From the NCBI GenBank assembly GCA_003586115.2, contig QVOM02000073.1:28571875-28635874 (forward strand): a stretch of 64,000 nt of DNA. Reading direction: 5' to 3'. How positions within the stretch are numbered: position 1 is the stretch's first letter; each line of letters starts with the position of its first letter. This document shows, one piece after another, positions 1 through 11,525 of the stretch. The position numbers were made by a program, and so were the translations under genes. The notes below the pieces were generated by a model. That model was not told the DNA's origin. It made no database searches and saw only the letters and a program-made list of their open reading frames with translations. Source of the stretch: Salvator merianae. Lineage: Eukaryota > Chordata > Lepidosauria > Squamata > Teiidae.

Positions 1-400
1 ATAGATACTAAATCATTACTGCATTGAAGTTCCTTCTGTTTTGTGTTATATTTTATTTATTTTCTGGCATCTGTGGCCCACCCTTCATCCAAAGGTCTTA
101 GGGTGAGTTACAACAATCAAATATAAAATCCATACAACAGACTTAAACCTACTTAAAATACAACCCTGCCTTCCTCAGTAGCAGGGCAACATTCAGAGGA
201 AGCTAAACATAAAGGCCTAATGAAAAGGTATCTGTTAACCAGGCACTGAAGGTGGTTAGTGCCTGACATTTCTCCATAGGGAGGCTATTATAAAGCCTGG
301 GAGGTGCCACAGAAAAGACCCTTTCAAATATCACCACACCTTGCATTCTGAAGGTAACTGAACCACAGAAACAGCCTCCCTTAATGATCTTAATGCTTAA
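1..400 (-). mobile_element. L2-type LINE, 3' fragment
   Basis: Read on the minus strand this ends in the A/T-rich stretch around 45-70 followed by a 'cccacccttcatccaaaggtc' type sequence, the conserved 3' end of reptile L2 LINEs. Further in (280-380) it has the 'aaagcctgggaggtgccac' and 'gaaaagaccctttcaaa' segments that correspond to the C-terminal part of L2 ORF2. No open frame survives. The window edge prevents me from saying how far it extends to the left. Family assignment is from memory of the L2 consensus, not from a search. Confidence 0.6.
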
Positions 401-1860
401 TATTTAAAAAGTTGGGTGTTTATATGGATATTGGAATAATCTGAATAAATGTCCTGTTGTTTGGACCATGGATTATAGTTCCTGTGATCCACAGAATTAA
501 GGAAAATGAAGCTGCAATTCAAAAAAATACACATACACACACCCCAAAAAAATCAGGCCAGCATTCAAAATTTATAAAACAATGTAGCCAAAACATGAAA
601 TAAATAGACTCAAGAATATTCAAAAGTCTAAAAATGGCTAGGTTACTGAACAACATATTAAGAATCTATTTAAATTGTCTGGCATTTAGAGGTTTATTTA
701 TTTATTTATTAAGAAAAGTTTATATGTCAGATGAAAATCTGTGAAGAAAAAAAATGTGTATTCTCCTGATTAACAAGTGTTCTCAGGACTAAATCCTAAC
801 ACCATTCAGGAAGTAATCTGACAGGGCTTTTGGGGGGCAGCCATTTTCAAGGGATTACCCCATATGTAGACAGAAAAAAAAAAAAAATCTGTGTCACATA
901 GTTTTAAAAATAAGCACCTAAAAACTTACCTACCTCACTTCTCTTTCTTGTCTTCACCTTCCATGCACTGACTGACTTGTCATCTCCTGGGTTTTCATGG
1001 CCCTGATTGGTCAGGTTTTTTTGCCAATTCAGGCTGTGAATGACTACAGGAGCCTCACTTTCTGTTCAATCTGCCCCACGTAGATTGGGAAAGGGATGGA
1101 CATTCAAAGGCTTTGGAACATGGTTAAGTTGACTTTTGGTTTTTTTATGTCTGTCCCTCGAGGCTCAAATTCACTCTGAGAGTGATCATTTAAACCTTAG
1201 CCAATAGTCGAATAGTATTGAGGATTCTGGTGGAGTAAGCTACTATTATTGAAAACAAAATAACACTGACTAGCAGAGTGATATCTGGTATCCATGAGGG
1301 GGCAGGGGGTAGGAGTGAAAGGTAAGGTCAGGCTCAGAATAAATAGTGATAATGGTAGCTGAGACATTATTACACTTTGGAATTCTAGTTATGTAAGCAT
1401 TGACCTTATCAAGATGATGCACATCTAATCTGATCCTAAATATGAACCATGTCAGACACTGAGTGTGTGGCAGGGCATCCTTGGGCCAGTCCTGCTCAGC
1501 CTAGCAACATCTTTTTTTTTTCCTTTTAAGACCCTGAGCAGCCATACATAATTAGGAAAGGATAATGCTGATTGTAAAAATTTCTACCTTTTTGTTACCT
1601 TTTACATGCCTCATGTTATGTAAATACTATTATTATTTTTTTGTTTTGTAATCAAGGCAGCTTAAAATACGTATGATCCAAAAACTGATAGAATCAGTCA
1701 AATGTCAAAAAAACAACAAGATGGCTTAGGGAATACAAGGCACCAGCTTTTGCCAAAAATACCTTGTTCCCATTTTTGCTCCCCAGAAGCTACATCTTAA
1801 GTGACAAGGTACCTGTAAGTTAATCTGTTTTCTAGTCTGAGATTGTTATCTGCATCCTAA
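401..1860. other. AT-rich sequence without a recognised gene
   Basis: I see short A and T runs and a small TTTA repeat near 693-712, but no coding frame with a recognisable domain. The segment 1020-1190 resembles, in inverted orientation, the segment 4440-4720: the shared core is the AGAGTGAATTTGAGGCTC type sequence. Both also contain an ACCAATCAGG motif. This suggests two copies of an old dispersed repeat. Confidence 0.5.
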
Positions 1861-1959
1861 GACAAGGAGGGGTCCAGGGGCCTGCTATCTGCACAGTAGT
1901 GTGGGACAGGAAAACTGTGTCCTTTGCTGAAACACTTCATCCACATTGGATGAAGCTAT

Positions 1960-2260
1960 AGCCCAGGACAATGAAGCCCTATCCAGGTCCTATGGTAGAC
2001 CATGAAAATGAGGTCTTCCAGAAGACCAGGCTCTGCATGGCATCTGCATGCTCCTATAGGCCAGAATACAATGGGGATCTCTTTCAGTGGCATTCCAGAA
2101 AGTGCCACAGGAAATGGTGCCAGAAGTTAGCAGACATGAAAATGGCCCCTCCTGGAAACTTTGGAGTCTGGATTTGAGAGTTGGACCTAAACTTTGAAAC
2201 TTACAGACGAGGTTAACATGGGCCACTGGGAGTGCAAAGGGCCCTTAGCCTGAGCTAGGA
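1960..2260 (+). repeat. Unclassified dispersed repeat (copy 1)
   Basis: The stretch 2031-2115 aligns by eye with 62240-62330: both read 'cataggccagaata' like, then 'ggggaccctttcag' like, then 'attccaggaaa', in the same orientation. A weaker relative is at 47820-47880. I could not find terminal inverted repeats or target duplications, so the class is unknown. The 68-aa and 78-aa open frames here have no family resemblance and I do not call them genes. Confidence 0.4.
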
Positions 2261-3100
2261 CTAGTCCAGTTTGGCCAGGCTACCTAATGTCCAAACTGTG
2301 TGGAAATGGGCATAGTCTCTGACATATATCCTCATGCAATCCTGCAACATTATTGCTTCTCTTATTTATCCTGCATATGTATAGTTCAAGCAGGAAAGCT
2401 AAAATCCTAATTAGTGACCAATTAATCATCAGCTTAACATGTTAAGCCCTAAACAGTCTTTGAAACAATCAGCTTGGCATACCTAAAACAAGAAGACTAT
2501 GAATTATCTTATCCAGTTTTGCAAATGTTTCAATTACTTTTAAAGGGTAATTAGCTCACAGTTTTCTTAAATGAAGTGCTTTGGAACTGAGCATATGAAC
2601 ACTAGTTTTGGGAATATTCTTTCTTAACACTGCATGGTTGCTTATTTGTAAAATGCCTCGTAAATCTATTTGATAGTCATATCATAGTATTTGGAAGGAA
2701 AATGGAAACGGGGAGAGCAGGGAAGAAAAGTAATCTGTATCATCTAAGGGTGGGGTGATTTATATTCCAGTTTTGAGAATACTGATGAGAAAGAAAGCAA
2801 AATGAGATTTTTTTTACTTCTCTACTAGTCACAGCACATGACTGTTTAAAACAAAACAAAACACCTCCACCTTGATTACACTGTATCCTTGATTATCTTT
2901 CTCTTGCTTGGTTATGTTACAAGGAAGATGTACAAGAAAATATGTTGACATGGAATTTTCCTGGTGCCATCTGACAAATTAAACAATCATGAAGATGTGA
3001 GATTTCCAAGATTGTGCTCAAACGTTTTTGTGTAAGTGATGTATTGTTTTCATTAAGGTTTTGAAAACCATTTTGTCTAATGCTTCAGGGAAAACATCAA
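2261..3100. other. Unique-looking AT-rich sequence
   Basis: No recognisable gene or mobile element; only short homopolymer runs. Confidence 0.4.
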
Positions 3101-3159
3101 GGAAGGAAGGAAGGAAGGAAGGAAGGAAGGAAGGAAGGAAGGAAGGAAGGAAGGAAGGA
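3101..3159 (+). repeat. (GGAA)n microsatellite
   Basis: About 15 near-perfect GGAA units. An open frame on the opposite strand (repeated Leu-Pro-Ser-Phe) is produced by this repeat and is not a gene. Confidence 0.97.
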
Positions 3160-3631
3160 TGTGGGCAGTAGAAAGAGGCAGTTTCTGATATGGATACAGG
3201 CTATTAATTAAGGGCCAGGCAATTTTAACTGTTGATCTATGATCATTTAACCTAATCAGAGCTTTTCCTGCCTTCTTCATGTTGATTTTCAGATTATCCT
3301 TAAACAGAATATATAACCTTTCAATCCATTTAGATTAGATACCCCCCAAAGTGATGGGGGTTGGGAATAAAGAACATTACATTTCCACTGTAGTAAATTC
3401 ATAGCAGCTGGTCATCATTTTCTTTGAGCTACTCCTAGCCTTTGTTTCATAATCAAAATCAGTGCTTTCCTTCCTGCAATTATGATGAGTAAAAGCCACA
3501 ACAAGCCAGTAGTCATGTCTTCTGAGGACATCAGTCTTTCACTTATATAAACACATCTTGAGCCATGCTGAATAAATTACTATGTTAGGGACTCAAAAGG
3601 ACAGGCACGATGGCAGTGAAAGCTTTCACAT

Positions 3632-3969
3632 TCATAAGTTTATAAGAACAGAAGAGAAGCCCTGCTGGAACAGGGCACAGCCCATCTGGTCCAGCATCCT
3701 GTCTCACACAGTGGCCCACAAATTAGTTTTAGATACTCTCAAACAGAAAGCAAAGCCAAAACCTTCACCTGCTCTTGATTCCCTATAATTAGTCTTTAGA
3801 GGCATACTGCATGTCTTTCCAACCTGGAGGCAGTACCTAGGCATCCATTCTAGTAGCCATTGATATACCTGTCCTCCATGAATCTGCCTAACCCTTTTTT
3901 AAAAAGCTATCTGGCCTTGTTGCTGTACAGCTGCTTCTGGCAGCAAATTCAATAGATCAATGACTCTTT

Positions 3970-4007
<38 letters not shown>

Positions 4008-4160
4008 ACCTTGCCCTTGTTAGCCATAATTCTCCTGCCCATCAGAGTCATAGAGTGCCCCCTGGCTCTAGTGTTGTGCAATGGAGAACATATTTTTTTC
4101 CTCTTTTCTCCTTTTCTATACCATGCATGATTTTATATACTTCAACCAGGTGACTTCTTT
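3632..4160 (-). mobile_element. CR1-like LINE, 3' fragment
   Basis: Minus-strand 3' portion of the same LINE family as the long copy at 59627-62085. The 'ggcccatctggtccagcatcctgt' type 3' end at 3680-3705, the 'cattctagtagccattga' segment at 3846-3863 and the 'cactagagccag' segment correspond closely to 59640-60080. It encodes the remnants of the C-terminal region after the reverse transcriptase. A TG microsatellite (3972-4004) interrupts it. No coding frame survives. Confidence 0.85.
3972..4004 (+). repeat. (TG)n microsatellite
   Basis: About 16 TG units lying inside the CR1-like fragment. Confidence 0.97.
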
Positions 4161-4829
4161 GCTTTAACTGAGGCTTGGTGCACAACAGTAAAAGGAAGCA
4201 AAAGTGCAACTTCCAGTTGTGTTATTTCTACATATTGCACACTAGTCTCCTAATTTAGGGATAGATGCTGAATAAAAAGTAGTTACATTTATTTTGTTTG
4301 CATTTTTGTATAAGGATTATTGAGAACGATTTTAAATGTCTACTATATAACAATTAAGCTGAGATTGCAGTCCTAACAAAAATATCCAGCTTGTCACTGC
4401 TTTCAGCTTCTGTAGATAGGGATTGGAAAGTGACTAAGGATGTGATCACATAGGGTAAAAGGGGCAGCTCCAGAGTGAATTTGAGGCTCAAGGGACAAAT
4501 GGATTTAAAAAACAAAAACAAAAAACTTTTCCTCATTCTGAAAACAAAGCTTGTGCTTCCCTTTCACAGATAGGAAGTAATAACTCTTGGAGTGACTTGC
4601 ACTTTAGTTCAAATGGTGTGGGAATCTACAGAGGCTTCTGCAGCCAATAGCAGCCTGGAAATGGATGCTAGTGTTGGCTAACCAATCAGGCCAATGGAAA
4701 AACAGGGCATGGTGGCCAATGGAAGCTAAGCATCAAAGATGTCAAGGATGAGGAGCAGTGAATTAGGAGGCTTTTAGTTATTTATTTTTTAAAATATGTG
4801 AACACGGGTTTTTGTGTGTTTTTTTTTCC
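4161..4829. other. Sequence without a recognised gene
   Basis: No coding frame with a recognised domain. 4440-4720 is the apparent inverted partner of 1020-1190. Confidence 0.4.
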
Positions 4830-5048
4830 GTGCCAGCACACTCTAACATAACTCTAATTTTTTAAAAAAGATTCAAGGGCAGGCCCATCCAGGAAATTAT
4901 GTACCTGTCAGCTTAATATCCATTCAGGTAAAGACAGTGGAAACATTCTTAATTTCCAAACATTTGGAACACATGGCCTGCTCAAAGATAACCAACATGC
5001 TTCTGTAAGGGAAAATCCTATCTAACTCTATCTTCTAGAGGTGTTTGT

Positions 5049-5226
5049 GGCCCTTTCTGCACTTGGACTTATTCCAGATTATATCTCAGAATAGGGACCT
5101 GCCATCTGCATGCTAGTGCAGACTATGGTAGACCCTGGGCAAGACCTTTCATAGTTTGCACTAGCATGTGCATAGCAGGTCCCTATTCTGGAATATAATC
5201 CACAATAAGGCCAAGTGCAGAAAGGG

Positions 5227-5228
<2 letters not shown>
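5049..5228. mobile_element. Short inverted-repeat transposon, family A copy 1
   Basis: 180 bp with long terminal inverted repeats: GGCCCTTTCTGCACTTGG on the left and its complement on the right, continuing into 'attatatctcagaatag' and its complement. The whole element can fold into a hairpin. It is flanked by TGT on both sides (5046-5048, 5229-5231), although the right flank is a TG microsatellite, so this duplication is weak alone. It has no coding capacity. Confidence 0.85.

Positions 5229-5278
<50 letters not shown>
5229..5278 (+). repeat. (TG)n microsatellite
   Basis: About 25 TG units directly abutting family A copy 1. Confidence 0.97.
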
Positions 5279-5279
<1 letters not shown>

Positions 5280-5321
5280 ACAAACATAGGTAAGGATGAG
5301 GGCATAGACATCACTTACTTA

Positions 5322-5477
5322 GACCCTTTCTGTCTGGGCCTTATTCTATATTATATCCTGGAATAATGACTGCCATCCACCTGCTGGTGCAGACTATAAT
5401 AAGCCTTGTCCATGGCCTTCTCTAGTCTGCACTATTCTGAGATATAATCTGGATTAAAGCCTAGTACAGAAAGGACT
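5322..5477. mobile_element. Short inverted-repeat transposon, family A copy 2
   Basis: About 156 bp with degraded ends (GACCCTTTCTG, CAGAAAGGACT) and the same core as the other copies ('ttatatcctggaataa', 'tgctggtgcagactat'). It sits inside the YLDF codons of the LINE reverse transcriptase. A TTA direct repeat flanks these ends. If the ends are set slightly inward, GAC flanks instead and restores TTAGACTTT, which would encode Leu-Asp-Phe. Either way the duplication is 3 bp. Confidence 0.8.
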
Positions 5478-6122
5478 TTAAATTCTGACATTTGTGGTAA
5501 AGTCCCTCATCAAAGACTTCTCCGTAAGCTTAACAGTCATGAAGCAGAAGAACAGATCTTGTTAAGGATAAGCAACTTGCTAAGAAGCAGAAAATAAAGA
5601 GCAGGTGTAAACAGACATTTCTCACAATGGAGAGATGTAACAAGTGGGGTCCCCCAAGGTTCAGTCCTGGGACCGGCCCTTTTCAACAGTCAGGGACAAC
5701 CATTGGAACAGTCGAGTTTGCTGATGACACCAAATTATTCAGAGTGGTAAGAACAAAATGGGACCATGAAGAGTTCCAAATGAATCTCTGCATATCGGGG
5801 GACTGGGAATCAGAATGGCAGATACCATTCAGTGTGAAAAAGTGTTAAGTGATGCAGTTTAGAATTAGAGATCTTAACTAGTCCTATATGATAATCAAGA
5901 TCAAAGCTAACTGAAGATCAAAGCTAACTGTGACAAGTCATGAAAGACATCTTGAAGAAATGGTAGAAAAGTTCAATGAAACTGTGGACACAGTATTCAT
6001 TCATGATTTTAAAAGACCAATAACATGTTAGGACTAATTAAAAAAATAAGTTTCAAAAACAGAGGTACTAATATTATAGTATACTTATACACATTGATGG
6101 CCGTGATCACATCTGGAATACT

Positions 6123-6302
6123 GCCCCTTCCTGCACTTGGCCTTTTTGTTGATTGTATCTCAGAATAGGGACCTGCTATCCACCTGCTAGTGCAAACTAT
6201 GAAAGGTCTTGCCCAGGGTCTACCATAGTCTGCACTAGCCCACAGATGGCAGGTCCCTATTCTGAGATATAATCTTGAATAAGGCCAAGTGCAGAAAGGG
6301 CC
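6123..6302. mobile_element. Short inverted-repeat transposon, family A copy 3
   Basis: 180 bp with both inverted repeats well preserved. It interrupts the LINE between codons that in the unbroken family read 'gaatactgtgtgcag'. The flanks are compatible with a 3-bp duplication: ACT with one mutation, or CTG if the ends shift by one base. A minus-strand 104-aa frame spanning it is a by-product. Confidence 0.85.
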
Positions 6303-6941
6303 CCTGTGTGCAGTTTTGGTCACTGCATTTCAAAAATGACATAACAGAATTGGAGACGGTACATAGAAGAGAGAGTAAGATGATTGAGGAATTGGAGGAG
6401 TTTCTCTATGAGGGGAGGCTGCAGTGTCTGGGGCTTTTTCATTTAGAAAGGAAATGAGTAAGAAGAGACATGATAAAGAAACAGTATGATAGTAATGATA
6501 TGATAGCATAAAAGACTATTATGCATGGTGTGGACAAAGTGGATAAGGATTTTATCTCTCTCCCTTTCTCAGAATACTAGAACCAGAGGTCACCCATTGA
6601 AACTAGATCCTGGATGAATCAGGAGAGACAAAAGGAATTTTTTTTTATACAAGGGTAGTTAAACTTTGGAATTCACTACTGCGGAATGTGGTATTGGCTA
6701 TCAGATCAGCTTGGATGGTTCAAAAAGTGGCTGGACCAATTCATGGAAGTCAGGGTTATGAATGGCTGCTAGCCCTGATGGCAGCCTCCAAAGGGCAATT
6801 GTTGGGAGACTGCAAGCAGAACAAGCTGTGTCCTCATGTCCTGCTGGCAGGCTTCCTTGTGCAACTCATCGGGCATTGTGAGAATAGACTGCTGGACTAG
6901 ATGAGCCATGGATGCAATCCAGTGGGGCATTTCCAATGTTA

Positions 6942-6969
6942 GTGTGTGTGTGTGTGTGGGGGGGGGGGG
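6942..6969 (+). repeat. (TG)n then G-run
   Basis: A TG repeat passing into about 12 G residues at the 3' edge of the LINE copy. Confidence 0.9.
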
Positions 6970-9540
6970 CTTGCCAGAATTATTGACACTTTTGTTTTAA
7001 TGTATTTGAATGTATGTTTTTTCATCCTCATACATACATCTGTGCCTACATGTGGATGCCCAATAGATAGACGGAAATACAGATGATAAGCAAAGCGTGT
7101 TTTGTAGGAGTCTGCATACATTGGTGCTTGTGTGAGCCAGAAAAAAATGTGTTTCTGTTAAATTTTGTGCAATAAAACAGAATCCAGGTGAGCATAAATC
7201 TTTTTTTTTTTCCAGTTCTCAGAGATATTCCATGTTGCCGTGGGTTCTAAGCTCAAAACATTCCTATATTCTGCCCTGATATTGGCTGCTTAAGAAATGA
7301 AAACCAAGTTTACAAAGCGAAAGAAATGAAAAGATCTTCAGATAGCTGGTTAGCTAGCTAGCTAGCTAGATGGATAGACAGATAGAATTCACTTTTCACT
7401 GCTTCACTAATTATTTTAATTATACTTTGAGGATGTGTACATATTTTTGTTTTGCTAGTCTTTTTTTTTTTTAAAAAAAAAATTCTATCGTCCATTGCCT
7501 TCAGTTCTTTAGCAAAACAGCAAAAACAACACAAAGTCACACATGCATAAGAATTTGGATCTTGGTCTCTTTAAATGTTATGTGACATTCTCATAATGAT
7601 GAATGCTGGTTCCTTTTCACATTTTTAATACAAAAAGAAATAGATTTTAGGGCCAAGTAACACAGAAATTTTGGCATATTAAGAAGCAGTAGATTGGAAT
7701 GTAATGCATGAGCATTTTGGAATCTTTGCATTCTGATCTGCCTTTGACATTGTTTAATATTCACCTTGGATTTATATTCATATTTAGAATCTCTTCAGTT
7801 TATGTAGGTTTTTTTTTCTTTTTCTTTTTTTTAAGGAAATTGTATTTGCATTATCTTTGTTGTCCTGTTTGCTTGAAATACTGCAAAGTCAAAAAGTTGT
7901 TATAATTGGAATTACAAAGCACTATGGGGAAAGCAATATAAAGAAAATAAGATAAGTCGAAAAATCAGAATGGACATTCTGGTTTCCCTCTAGAGAGCAA
8001 TAATTGAAGTGGTTCAAGTTCAGTGAATCCATCCTGAGAGAAGGGAGACCAGGAAAACATGGCTGTGGTGTTAACTGATCAGTACTGTTAGAATTCTAGA
8101 ATAAGGCCAAATGGCACATTTTCTTTTCACTCCATTGCCAGTCTTATAAAGGATAAATCTTGTTGTGTGTATATAGAAGCCTTCTTATAAATGGCAACAG
8201 ATACAATCCTCTTAATACAACCATATTAGCTTTGATCAGATATTGATTACTGAATAAGTAACCGGATGGACATCATGAAAATGAGTGGAGAATAGGAGTG
8301 TGTTATCAGTTGCAGCCGTTTAACACGGTCTGATTATTTACACAGACATACATCCATGTATCCATGCATCTTAATTTCTGACCTGTTGTTCTATGAGAAT
8401 AAGTAAAATAGTGAAATGGTCTGGACACAATTTCAAGAACTTTCTTTGTGAATCAGTAAATGAAATCATTGACTATGTGTGGAGGTTTTTTGTTTGTTTG
8501 CTTGTTTTTTGAAGCTGGGAAAATGGTTAGTTGAAGAGGAACTTCAACTATTTTCAAAAGGATATGATAGTTTTCTTTTTTAGATTCCTGGGGGCTAAAA
8601 AACATACCAAGACAGATACAAAAGAAGGTAAAAACATGTGCACTATAAAATAATTTACCATACCCATCTTTCATTTTAGGAATATTGCTTGTTTCTAAGA
8701 GAATTTTTGCAGAATTTCCATGTACATCTGCAAACCAATCAAACAAAATATTTCATGAAAATATAATTTTAAAAATCCTTCACTTTTTGAAATAATCTGA
8801 GGTAACTCTCCTAAGCCCTTACTTAACTCACTATCTTCAGACAAAATAAAAATAATCATGAGATGATTAATGGAGCACAATAACATATTTCTGAATGAAC
8901 CCAAGAAACAGAAATTGGTGAATGAGTTTTGAGATGCTTTAAAAGTTTGGTGTTAAGGCAAACTTGGGAGGGAGGGAGGGAGGGAATTGTCCCAAAGTCT
9001 TTTGTTAAGAGCCAATATAAAAATGAAAATATTCCTAAAATTTACCTTCAAAATTGTATCAAATTTGATCTACCCCAGTTGTCAGCAGAACAAGATCAGA
9101 CAAAATTCGTTTGTTTCATTTATGTGCTAAATGTCTGCATAGAAAGACTGTCAAAGTGGCTTACAATATGTAACCTTAGACAAATCCCTGTCCTCAGACT
9201 TTGCAATCTAAAACACATATGACACATGAGGAAAAGCAGTCTGTGTGAATGGGGAAGTTAACTGCAAGTGTTGCAAACATCTGCTGGTTAATCTAGGCCT
9301 CAGACCTGCCCACAAATCAGAAGCAGACATGGGGAAGAGTTTCCCAAGTTCAGCTGGCAGGAATTGTCACAACACTAGTCAGCAAATCCAGACAGTCGCC
9401 CTTAAAATAACGGGCTGCCACTGCTGTTTGCATATCAACATATCAACACCCCTCCTTAATGTTTTGACACAATACTGCATATTTACATATTTACATTGAC
9501 AATAATTTCAGACAACTTTGGCCTCACAAGCATCAATAAG
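6970..9540. other. AT-rich sequence without a recognised gene
   Basis: Contains small GCTA/GATA repeats (7348-7384), T runs (7461-7472, 7808-7831) and a GGGA run (8968-8985). The open frames here (60 to 97 codons) show no known domain, and I leave them unannotated. The segment 9110-9200 ('gtggcttacaatatg') may be an old LINE or SINE 3' remnant. Confidence 0.4.
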
Positions 9541-9579
9541 GTTGGCTAGCCAAGTGTGTCCACACCTTGTAGAGGCCTG

Positions 9580-10110
9580 AATGCTCGGGAGTGGTCTACA
9601 GCTGCTCCTGATCATGGATACCTGGGAAGCACTAATTAGTCACCTCCTGCTAAGGTGTGTTCACACCTACCTGGTGGTGCAGTGTCCAGGCTGGTGTGAT
9701 GCATTGATCAGGCTTGTGCAATTGTGCAATTGGTCGGATCAGGCCTGTCTGATTGGGCTGCATGATGCCCTGTTCTGGTCACATGATTCCCAATTGGGCC
9801 TGTGGTATCAGACTTGTGCAATTGGGCCTATGCAATGCCCTGGGACATCATACAGCCCTGTTGGGGCATTGTGCTGCCCGATCATGTGGTCTGACCGGTT
9901 CATTGTGCAGCCCAATCATGCAGGCTCAATTGGGGCATCATGTGGGCCTGATCAGGGCATCACGCAGCCCAGCAGGGCAGTGCATGGCCAGATCATGCAG
10001 ACACAATCAGCTGATCACACCTGTCTGCTGTGCAGAACTACCAGTCGCAAATGCTGGTAGCTGACTTCAGGTGAGATTTTCAGCCATGCAGGGCGGACAG
10101 TGTCCAAGCT
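9580..10110 (+). repeat. Degenerate internally repetitive element
   Basis: A GC-richer patch in which variants of 'ggcctgatcagggcat', 'gcccaatcatg' and 'ggggcatcatg' recur many times between 9690 and 10000. Its 3' part ('atcagctgatcacacctg', about 10005-10022) matches the sequence near 27797-27812, and 'actaccag..tgctgg' resembles 40845-40860. I infer a non-autonomous DNA element related to the Harbinger-like elements, but I could not define its ends. Two overlapping frames of 159 and 103 codons come from the repeats and I do not regard them as genes. Confidence 0.4.
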
Positions 10111-10259
10111 GTGTGGTCTACTCCATCTTAGAACAGGATAATTATTTATTTAATTTGTTTAATTCATTTCTACACTGTTTCTTTCATTTCAAAATACAAA
10201 AATATAAATTAAAAACAAGGTTAAAATCAGTTTTAAAAAACCCAAAATATTAAAAACAA

Positions 10260-10930
10260 GAGTGCAGGGTTAGGAAACCATCAACATCATTTGTACAAAG
10301 AATGCCTGGCTGAACAAGTTTTCAGAAGGCACCTAAAGAATGTGATAGTTGGTATCTCATGATTATCTAGGGGTAGGGCATTCCAGAGCATGAGAACTAC
10401 CAAAAAGAAGGTCTTTCTGCAGGAAACCATAGGATGGCATTCAGCAACTGGTGGTACCCCCAGCAGAATCTTGTGAGATGACCACAGCAGTCTTACTGGT
10501 CTATAATATAAGGTGATCCAACAAGTGTCCTAGTTCCAAGTTCTTAAGACCTTATAGGCCAAGTGTAAGATCTTGAATCTGGTTATCTGACTGCTTAAGC
10601 ATAGCTGTTATACACGTGCAAGCAGGAGTTCCCTTAACATCCTGGGCACTGCATTTTAAATCAGTTGCAGCTTCCTGACTCTGTGGTTGTACACAGAGTA
10701 TGTAATAGTAACCCAAACATGAAGTAGCAGGACATGAATGACAGTCCACAGGTTGTCCCTGGAGTGCATCTGGCAGATTAGCAAGTGGTAATATGATAGA
10801 TGTGGTAGTTGAGATCTTTATGTCAAAATATAAGAAATAAATCAAGCTAAGGAAGGTTCTACTAGTACAAAGGCAAGATATGCAAATTACTATTAATTTG
10901 ATAATTTTCTGATTATTTTGTGCCACATTA
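10260..10930 (-). mobile_element. L2-type LINE, 3' part
   Basis: On the minus strand this matches the C-terminal part of L2 ORF2 by its typical order. It begins upstream with the 'actccggcagccagt' equivalent region, passes 'cattttaaatcagttgcagcttcc' (10650-10675, the LQLVQNAAA-flanking region) and ends downstream in 'gggcattccagagc' (10377-10391) and the AT-rich 3' end (10140-10230). Many substitutions and no intact frame. Confidence 0.7.
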
Positions 10931-11009
10931 ATTTTGTAACTAGATTTTTTATCAATTGAAAATAATTTTTATTCTTCTTTTTTAAAAAGCCCCCAAAAGT
11001 GATATTAAA

Positions 11010-11040
11010 TGTGTGTGTGTGTGTGTGTGTGTGCGTGTGT
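11010..11040 (+). repeat. (TG)n microsatellite
   Basis: About 15 TG units with one TGCG interruption. Confidence 0.95.
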
Positions 11041-11283
11041 ATAACATTTTTTACAATGCAAAGCAATGTCAATACAAGGGAACCTGAAGGAAATTAAAAC
11101 CTACAATGTAAATGAAAGTAGGAAAAAAACAGAAAACCATAGAATTCTTACATCACATCAAAACTATGACGCAAAGTCCTCTATAATATAACACCCTGTG
11201 TGTGTGCATAAAACGAGTTGAACAAGAATGAGGCCCCGAATGATTTGTAAAAATTGAACAGAACCACAGTTAGGAACTAGAGA

Positions 11284-11520
11284 TGTGTACAAACTTAAAT
11301 TGGCTGTTTGGTTAGACTTTGAACTGTATTTATATATTTATTTGAACAGGCAGGGTATTTGGTTCAAATATGAATCTATCAAACACCCTTGAACACCTTT
11401 GAACTTACATCAAAAAAGGGTACGTTCTTTAGGTTCCTTTGGACATCCCTATTTTCAAATAGATAGGACGTTCAGTTTGAATTCAAATCTTTCAAACATT
11501 CCTGTTCAGTTCAAACAGGT
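11284..11520 (+). mobile_element. hAT-like element, left-end fragment
   Basis: Begins with TAGAGATGTGTACAAAC, matching the end sequence TAGRGATGTGCACRAA shared by the elements at 42725, 54503 and 63893. The interior, rich in 'ttcaaac' and 'gttcaaa', matches that at 49680-50430 and 63900-64000. No matching right end is visible, so it is truncated. Confidence 0.55.
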
Positions 11521-11525
11521 CTGAA

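Larger units (their letters stand above)
4830..6930 (+). mobile_element. CR1-like LINE copy carrying three short DNA-transposon insertions
   Basis: A degraded LINE of the same family as 59627-62085, in plus orientation. Landmarks in order: remnants of the 'PGNYRPVSL' segment (about 4870-4925), the 'ENQHGF..GKSC' region with stops (4985-5035), the 'DKVPHQRLL' segment (about 5500-5525), the SGVPQGSVLGP motif (5644-5690), the FADDTKLF catalytic box (about 5710-5740), the 'VQFW' region (6308-6340) and the 'CLGLFHLE' segment (about 6424-6450). The 3' tail with 'GGACTAGATGAGCC' is at 6890-6910. Three copies of one inverted-repeat element interrupt it at 5049, 5322 and 6123. Stops and frameshifts make it non-functional, although the FADD aspartates remain. 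Confidence 0.85.

Noticed and set aside
9581..10060. 159-codon plus-strand frame as a gene
   Set aside because: Sequence is a degenerate repeat of TGATC-containing words; overlapping frame 103 codons also open.
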